Assembly (NCBI RefSeq): GCF_003265705.1 | Contig: NW_020312859.1 | Coordinates: forward strand, 4,482,380-4,546,379 | DNA from: Callorhinus ursinus | Lineage: Eukaryota > Chordata > Mammalia > Carnivora > Otariidae | Length of the DNA stretch: 64,000 bases | Direction: 5' to 3' | Part shown: piece after piece, positions 57,555 through 64,000 of the stretch | Position numbering within the stretch: position 1 is the first letter of the stretch | Layout: each line of letters starts with the position of its first letter | The notes under the pieces: generated by a model | Told to the model about the DNA's origin: nothing | The model's input: only the letters and a program-made list of their open reading frames with translations | Databases searched by the model: none | Position numbers and translations under genes: made by a program

Positions 57555-57900
57555 CTAGATATCTAATTTAAATTTGCATGTACTTGGTTTCAAGTGAGAC
57601 TGAGTCTCGTCTCCGCACTGACGAATATATATCTTTGTGAATTTCCTGTCCATGTCATTCATCATTTTTTCCCCATTCGAGTGTTCCTCTTTTTTATTGA
57701 CTTGCAAGAAGTTTTTCTATATTGAGGACGTTGACTGTCTGTCATATCTATTTTTAGATTTCACATTTCATTGTTTTCCCTCTTGTTGTTTCCTTTTTAG
57801 TAGCATTGATGGTAGATTTTGACATTTTTAAAAATTGACTTTAAACTCTATCACTGTTTTTTACGGTATACTTTCTTCATTTACTTGCGTGTTTAAAATG
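57555..57900 (-). mobile_element. Old L1/HAL1-type fragment, minus strand
   Basis: 'tgtgaatttcctgtccatgt' followed by 'ttttttattgacttgcaaga' and 'agtttttctatattgaggac' is a diverged antisense L1 segment. Confidence 0.65.
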
Positions 57901-58128
57901 TCCAGGCCAGAGATGGAACAACTAGCCACCTTGAATTCTCTTACTTTACGATTTCATTTATTTTACATTTGACTACTTAATTGAGGGAGGTTTCTCCTTG
58001 TTCACACCTGATGTTTTCCTTGAACCTTAGAACATAGCAGACCTGGCCTTGGTAAGGTTTCTGAGAAAAAATAAGCTGGAGCTGAGTGAGACAGAGGGGC
58101 AGGGGGTGGGGCTATTGGAGGGAGGCTT
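57901..58128. other. Unassigned stretch
   Basis: Nothing recognised. Confidence 0.3.
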
Positions 58129-58258
58129 GAGGGATACTGCAGGATTTCCCTGGGGCAGTACAGATGTTGAATCTGTTGGAGGGAGACTCTCTCCTGAGGG
58201 ATGCTGTATGATTACCTGGGGCAGGACAGATGTTGAATCTGCCAGCCCTGGAGTCACC
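58129..58258. repeat. Imperfect tandem duplication, period 67
   Basis: Copy 1 (58129-58195) and copy 2 (58196-58258) share about 47 bases with few differences, including 'acagatgttgaatctg' in both. The last 20 bases of each are unrelated. Confidence 0.88.
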
Positions 58259-59034
58259 CCATTCTTATACAGATGTCAGGGACAAAGAAGGCAAGTGAGG
58301 TGCCCAGGGCACTGAGTTTGATTAAGGAGGCCCTCCCTCTTGGGTGTTCAGACTTACAAGAACCTTCAGTGTTGCTCCCTGGGCTATTACTTACCCCCTT
58401 CCACACACCCCTGTGCCTCTGGGGGGAGAGCTGCTGCCCAGATTGGGCCATTAGCTCCTCCCCACCCCTCTGGAACCTGGATCTCCCTGGGTCCTGCATG
58501 ACTCATGCTGTGAGGTCGTCTCCCTGTCATCCTTGGCCTGTAGCTTCTGCCATCAGAACCTCTTCTGCCCACCACCCAGAGCTGCGCTCAGAGCAAATTG
58601 AGTCTGTACTTTGCAAATGGCAGAACTCTACACATATGTCCATGATTCCCATTATTGCTGTTACAAATTAATATTGGCATCAACCGCTTCATTTAACGTC
58701 CAAGGCCGCCTGCCACTGTCCAGCACCACGTCCAGGCTGTTAGAAGCATTGACACAGCTGAAAGGTCATTTGGGGATGTGACAGTCAAAAAGGAGTAAAT
58801 TTTGTCCCCTCGGAGAGTTCCTGTCAACGGCAGAATCCTGTCAGTTTACAAATGAAAATCTAAATATTTAGAAACCCTAAGCCCCTGCCTGAAAATAAGG
58901 ATTGAAAATGAATATTTATGAGCTGATAGTTCCGTCACTCTGTCCTCAAGTGCTTCCTTTGGTGACACGTACGCGCCTGTTGTCACCCGCTCTCTGGATA
59001 GAAGTCAGAGCCCAGCTGGGCAGCGTCTCACCAC
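58259..59034. other. Unassigned unique sequence, possibly constrained near 58660-58960
   Basis: No repeat or exon recognised. The part 58660-58960 is balanced, non-repetitive DNA and would be a reasonable region to test for conservation. Confidence 0.35.
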
Positions 59035-59200
59035 GTGAATGACCTAGATGAAGTCACTCACCCTGTCTGGGCCTGTCTTCTCAGCAGGAAATTGAAAGAG
59101 TAATCCTTAACTCATAGTGTTATTCGCCAAGTTAAATAATATAGTGGATCCTAGGGAGCCTAGCAAAGTACCAGGCACACAGTAGGTGCTCAGAAACTGA
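59035..59200 (+). mobile_element. MIR SINE, plus strand
   Basis: 'atgacctagatgaagtcact' at the start and 'aagtaccaggcacacagtag' with 'gtgctcag' at the end give the sense MIR order. Confidence 0.72.
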
Positions 59201-59239
59201 GTGGCCTCCATGTGCCCTGCCTTGGCTGGGATCTCTGTC

Positions 59240-59266
59240 TTTTTTTTTTTTTTTTTTTTTTTTTTT
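59240..59266. repeat. (T)27 homopolymer
   Basis: A bare run of 27 T residues between a MIR and an old L1. No SINE or other body is attached to it. Confidence 0.95.
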
Positions 59267-59284
59267 GGTCAGAATGTGAAGTCT

Positions 59285-59354
59285 CAGTGTTTTGTTTTTC
59301 CTTATTTTTTTTTAATTTCAGTAAAATACACATGACATAAAATTTACCATGTTA
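59285..59354 (-). mobile_element. Old L1 3'UTR, left part, minus strand
   Basis: 'agtaaaatacacatgacata' is the antisense 3'UTR of an L1M-type element. It stops at the young L1 insertion and resumes at 59517. Confidence 0.82.
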
Positions 59355-59516
59355 GGGGAGGAGGGTGGGGGGATGGGTTAGCCTGGTGATGGGTATTGAG
59401 GAGGGCACATTTGCATGGAGCACTGGGTGTTATGAACAAACAATGAATCATGGAACACTACACCAAAACAAATTATGTAATATATGGTGATTAAAATAAC
59501 AATTAAAAAAATAAAA
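59355..59516 (+). mobile_element. Young carnivoran L1, 162-bp 3' end, plus strand
   Basis: Sense-strand copy of the family at 3307 and 25396: G-rich 3'UTR (59355-59377), 'gttagcctggtgatgggtat', 'gtgttatgaacaaacaatga' and an A-rich tail. A perfect 16-bp target duplication, 'aaaatttaccatgtta', lies at 59339-59354 and 59517-59532. It is the only L1 on the plus strand in this window. Confidence 0.95.
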
Positions 59517-59935
59517 AAAATTTACCATGTTAACCATTTTTAAATGTACAGTTCAGTGGTTAAATACACTCATGTTTACCACCACCCATCTCCAGAACTC
59601 TTTTCATTCTGTAAAACTGAGACTCTGTACCATTAAATAGTAACCAGTGACTCTCCCCTGCACCCATCACTCCACTTTCTGTCTCTGGGAATTGGACTAG
59701 TCCAGGAACCTCTTAGAACTGGAATCCTTCTTATTTGCCTATGTGTGACTGGCTTATTTCACTCAGTGTCATGTCCTCAAAGTTCATCCACGTTGAAGCC
59801 TGGGTCAGGTTTCCTTCCTTTTTAAGGCTGGATGATCTTCCATGGTATGTGTCTACCACATTTTGTTTGTTTGTTCCTCTGTCAGTGGACACTTAATGTT
59901 ACTTTCACATCAGTCTCAATGTTTTTAATACTCTA
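59517..59935 (-). mobile_element. Old L1, right part, minus strand
   Basis: Antisense L1M continues with 'gtacagttcagtggttaaat', 'acccatctccagaactcttt' and 'tggcttatttcactcagtgt', decaying to 'ctgtcagtggacacttaatg'. Confidence 0.82.
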
Positions 59936-60644
59936 TTTACATGTCCTCTAAATAGAATTAAGAACCCTTTATCAAAATTGAGCAGACCCTGTCTTCTTTT
60001 TACCCAAATTCCAGAATTCCTAATTCCCTTCAATTCAGAATTCCTATTTCCTGGCCCAACTCTCTTGCTAACCTGTCTTTAATTGTCCTTCTGCAATTGG
60101 AAACATAGCCAAGGTCTGAAGGGGCTTCTCATCTTTGTTGGTTGGACCCTCTGCTTCTTCATTATACCCTGGATTCTTAGGGAAGCAAAGGACCTGTGGA
60201 GCCTCCTCGTGCAGGGTCTCTCAACCATACTCCCTTCCCCAACAGCCTGAAGACAAACTGCATCAAAATCCCAGAAGGAAGAGAGGCTTGCTAAAAATGT
60301 TGGTACCCTGGCCACATTCTAGACCAGCTTACTTGGAGCCTCAGCCTGGGACTACCCTCTGTATGATCCTTCTAAGGTGATCCCAGTCTTGCCCCAGGGT
60401 TCCCATAGGCAGGGGTAGGAGAGCACAAACCCAGCAGCTCACCTGGACACAACTGTCAATTTCTCCTTCAACGAAAGGACTGATTCTGGAACTTACTACT
60501 CAGTGTGATTGAAGCTCCTTACTACTCAGTGTGATTGAAGCTCCTTACTCTCTTTCCATTGAACTGGGGACTGGGCTGGAATTTCAGGCCCTGAGCTTGT
60601 TAGTTTTGGGCTAGAGGACAGCCCTGGGTATTGAAACTTAGGCT
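59936..60644. other. Unassigned sequence
   Basis: No repeat family or exon recognised apart from the tandem duplication at 60493. A short 'ccagaattcctaattccctt' direct-repeat-like area lies near 60010-60045. Confidence 0.35.
60493..60544. repeat. Perfect 26-bp tandem duplication
   Basis: A 26-base unit containing 'ttactactcagtgtgattg' occurs twice back to back (60493-60518 and 60519-60544) with no mismatch. Confidence 0.95.
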
Positions 60645-60875
60645 CATTTATTCATTCCACAAATACTTATTGAGGGTCTGTTCTCTAGTTGCTAGGGTGA
60701 CTGCAGGGAATGCCCCAGATGTGGTCCCTGTTCACCTGTCACATAATCTGGTCAGAATGGCATATATTAATCAGAGAGGCAAACAAATAAATGTGAAATT
60801 GTGTACATAAGATGGGCAGTGAGGCTCCTCTTCCCGGGTCACTGTAAGGGAGGATTTGAAGGGGAGTATCAGTTG
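60645..60875 (-). mobile_element. L2 LINE 3' end, minus strand
   Basis: 'tttattcattccacaaatac' with 'ttattgagggtctgttctc' is the reversed L2 terminus. 'gaggcaaacaaataaatgtg' continues the copy. Confidence 0.7.
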
Positions 60876-61464
60876 CCTTTTTCTCATGTATTGTCTGAAA
60901 GTAGTACCTTGGCGATAGATGTTAAGACTGTAGTGGAAAAATCATAGAGACTAGAGTAGAAAAGCCACGTGAGTCATAAGACTGAGCCCTCAGTGCTTAG
61001 ACCCTGAGTCACAAAGAAACTATTGGCAAGTAGTGGTGTCCTTTTGATATCCTAATTCCTTCACCCTCCGATGATGCAGATCCCCCCCCCCCCCGCCAAC
61101 ACCCCCATCAGCCCATCCCTATATCTCTAGCCCGACCCCCTGCCCCACTGCCCCGCTGCTTTGTGCAACTCTAGGGGCACCATCCATATTTATACAATAT
61201 GAGCTGTGCTCCCTAGAGTTGTGCACAGTGGTCCTGGCCCTTTCAGAGACAATCATGGCATGCTCGACTTGGGCAGGGAAGGTTTGCCTGTGAGAATGAC
61301 AGTAGAATGGAGAACCAAAGGAAGAGAATGTGTTAGAACCGAACAAAAAGGTGATGGAAGAGTGTGCTCTGTGGCAAGAAGAGCCTGGCCACATACCTTT
61401 ATGGTCGGGGATGCAGGGCCAACACCAGGTGAAGGGAAGAGGCTAGCACATCCATATAGGGGGA
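60876..61464. other. Unassigned sequence with a C13 homopolymer
   Basis: Thirteen C residues at 61082-61094 lie in a C-rich stretch, so the minus strand is a candidate quadruplex former. No repeat or exon recognised. Confidence 0.4.
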
Positions 61465-61605
61465 TGTATGTGGTCACTGAGATGGCATGGAGGTGACAGC
61501 AGGGGGCAGATCATGCAGGATCTGTGGGCCACAGTGCAGATGGTTGTTTTATCTTAAGAGCAATGGAGAACCATTGAAGAACTTGAGTGTTTTTGCAGGA
61601 ATGAT
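61465..61605 (-). mobile_element. L2-like fragment, minus strand
   Basis: 'gcagatcatgcaggatctgt' and 'aatggagaaccattgaagaa' resemble a common antisense L2-type segment. The assignment is tentative. Confidence 0.45.
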
Positions 61606-61607
61606 GG

Positions 61608-61835
61608 TAGATGCATTTACTGAGGGCTTACTTTTCCCCAGGAACTGTTCTACAGGCTTTTCCAGTATTATCCCCATCGTTTCCTCATTCACACCCATGA
61701 GATAGGGACTTCATTACCTCCATTTAACAGATGTGGAAATGGAGGTACCACGAAGCTAAGCAACTTGTCCAAAGACTCACGGCTTGTCATTGGCAGAGCC
61801 CACGTGCTGAACCAGTGCAAGCAGCCATCACCTGG
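61608..61835 (-). mobile_element. MIR SINE, minus strand
   Basis: 'atttactgagggcttacttt', 'acagatgtggaaatggaggt' and 'aagcaacttgtccaaagact' follow the antisense MIR order. Confidence 0.8.
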
Positions 61836-64000
61836 TTCTGAGGAGTGACTAGGGACTGGTATTATTTGGGGGGTATAGCAGGAGAACCCAAGTCTGTCTC
61901 CCAAGGGAATGCCCACCCCTCTGCCAGGGACCTGGCCAGGCCGGGAGGGGTGGTGTGCCTGTGTGTACTTGTGGCCCAAGGAGAGGACTTGACACCTGGG
62001 ACAGGTGCTGGACCCCATCACTGGCCCTTACCTGGAACTGGTGCTGAAGACTCTGACAAGGCAGAAAAGCCCTTATCAGCACACAGAGCTATTTCCTGGG
62101 ATGTTTCCCCAGGGAGCGACATGGCCATGAAATGAAGGCATCAACATTCAGTTCTGCTTGCTGCATAAACTGTGCAGCCTTGGGGAGCACCAGGTGCCCA
62201 CTTGAATTAATGTGGTTTGGAGTCTGCACGTGGGTGAATCCATGGCTCATGGTGGGCGGGTGCAGGACTTGGGATGGGGAAGGAAGGACCATGGACCCAG
62301 AGGAGGGGGCGTGGAGGCAGCTGCAGAGCGGGAGGAGCCAGGAACTTGTGGCTATCTGCTGAAGAAAGAGTGAGGAGTGGATTTAAGACCCAAATGATGT
62401 GATGGTGTAGATGAGATCTTCTCATCAGGGAAATATACTTTTTAAGAAACAAGAGTTTCTTGAAATAGCTCAGATTGGCTTTACAGACACCACCCTGGAC
62501 GGTGGATGAAAAATGATTTAGTGTCATGGACATGTAATCAGAAAGTCGAATACCCAGGTCTATCTCTCTTTCTCTTCTCCATTGTCCATGCTTCTTGCTT
62601 CCTTTGGTCTGTCTGCCCCATCTTCCTTTCTGCACACTGACTTTACTCTCGGCTTGGTTGTTGATTTCCATGCCACCTGCTTCAAAGAGTGTAAGTCTTC
62701 AGCCTGCAATGGGATAACTCTGGCCCCCACCACCACTGTGCCTTTGAGCTCCAGCCCACCCTTTTGGCTTAGCACAGTCTCTGTCCTCTGAGCAATTGAA
62801 GGCAAGTTGACAGATGTGTCCATGGCACCATGGACTCCATTGACTCAGAAATGGCAACTGTGGTTCAGGGAAAGGGGAAGGTAGCTTTCAACACACAGAT
62901 TCAGGATGGAAAGGTTGGATAGGGGATACCATTAAACCTCTCCAGAGGTACCCAAATTTGGAGACAGATAGCACACCCCTCTTCCGAGGGTCCAGTTTGT
63001 TGGAATATTCTCAAGGCTCCTGAATTCTTTCTTTGGAGACAAAATCTGGGCCCAGGGTTGTTTGTCATTGAAGAAAAGAGCCAGACCCAGAGAGGCAGTA
63101 ACCAATGGAGGACTCCCTCCAACCCCACGGCAGGTCAGGCAGCCCAAGACGATGAGGCCACTCCATCACCCCATCCAAGGCTGACAGTGAACCCAGTAAT
63201 ATAGAGGTAAGACGAGAAGCCAGTCCAGACAGGTCTCCATGGGAGTGTTTCTATATTTATATTCAGAGCACTTCAAAGAGTATTTGAATTGCTATTACTT
63301 TAGCAAACATCTTTCATGCAAATTTTGATATTTTTCAATGAAGAAGCTTTCATCTGAATCAATGGAATGATTCTTTCCACCTCCCACATGAAACACCCAG
63401 TGCCTTCCAGTTGCGTACCTTGTACATGCTGAGGAGAGAGTCTCTGAGTTGCCTTCTTCACATTTGAGAGATTTGTGAGCCTTGCATCTTGATGGGAGGC
63501 TGGAATTCCAGGAATGGACCTCAGAAAGGGATTGTGTACTCTAACTATTAGCCCAGCAGTATACCTTGAATCTGAAGCTCTGCTGAGCCCCCAGCTCTAA
63601 TTCCTCTACTTAGAAAGCAATGAGTTTCAAGGTCTCAGGCTTCATGGGAGGCTAACACTAAAGACCCCACCTGCCAAAGTTCTGGGATCACCCATTTCAG
63701 AGAGTGTTGCTTATGATAGCCTTTGACCTCCTCAGATCATCTGCTCCCCCTGAGGTCCAGCTTGGGGAGGGCCATGCTGGGTGGGCAGCAGCCATCTTCC
63801 TAGACACCTCCTCAGCATCCTGATTTGTGTTCATTTTTCCTGCCTGGGGCTGACTCCATGCTCCGTGTTTACCCCTGACTCACCCAGCAGTGGCCCTGGA
63901 AGGAAACCTGGTGGGCAGCTGACAGGGATACAGGGTCCAAAGGCTGGGCTCTGCAGTACCCTATGGACTCAGAGGGTAGGGAGGTGGGCCCAGTTACACG
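61836..64000. other. Long unassigned unique stretch at the right edge
   Basis: About 2.1 kb with no convincing repeat or exon, GC-richer toward 63700-64000. An ATGCAAAT octamer, the classic POU-domain site, occurs at about 63317 in AT-rich non-repetitive DNA. Frames up to 154 codons overlap on both strands without known domains. Confidence 0.4.

Overview
This window reads as non-coding nuclear DNA from a carnivoran mammal. I find no protein-coding exon, rRNA, tRNA, snRNA or CRISPR array that the sequence supports. The host group is shown by five tRNA-Lys-type CAN-SINEs (heads of the type 'ggcgcctgggtggctcag') and by three copies of a young L1 whose 3' end contains 'gttatgttaatcacc', a form I associate with arctoid caniforms (bears, seals, mustelids) rather than cat or dog. 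The species is not resolved. Two runs of N (10 and exactly 400 bases) fall inside simple repeats, as in a draft assembly.

Layout. 1-3.1 kb: mostly unique sequence with an L2 tail and two CA/TG-rich arrays. 3.1-5.3 kb: an old L1 on the minus strand split by a young L1 with a perfect 17-bp target-site duplication. 5.4-14 kb: L2, MIR and MER5 relics in unique DNA, with a strong 14-bp inverted repeat at 10.6 kb. 14.3-21.6 kb: four MLT1-like LTRs, a (CA)n array with a gap, a hAT relic and MIRs. 21.6-34.3 kb: a complex TA/CA microsatellite followed by about 12 kb of mostly minus-strand L1, with a second young L1, two CAN-SINEs and a divergent repeat nested in it. 34.4-43.7 kb: MIR, L2, MER5, LTR-like relics, a possible regulatory cluster at 38.1-38.2 kb and a carnivoran L1. 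43.7-53.6 kb: three more CAN-SINEs, L2 and MIR relics and long unique stretches. 53.9-54.5 kb: a TCC tract with the 400-N gap. 54.6-64 kb: L2, L1, MIR, a short sense-strand young L1 inside an older L1, small tandem duplications and about 2 kb of unique DNA at the right edge.

No genes act together here. The only protein-like coding is decayed L1 ORF2, mostly C-terminal. Nearly all recognisable L1 sequence lies on the minus strand, which would fit the window being an intron or flank of a plus-strand gene, but this is inference. Other long open frames have lengths expected by chance or lie in low-complexity DNA. Repeat families were named by recognising consensus features by eye. Subfamily names and outer boundaries (often plus or minus 20-50 bases) are approximate unless a target-site duplication is given. 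I found no clear evidence of an undescribed biological system.
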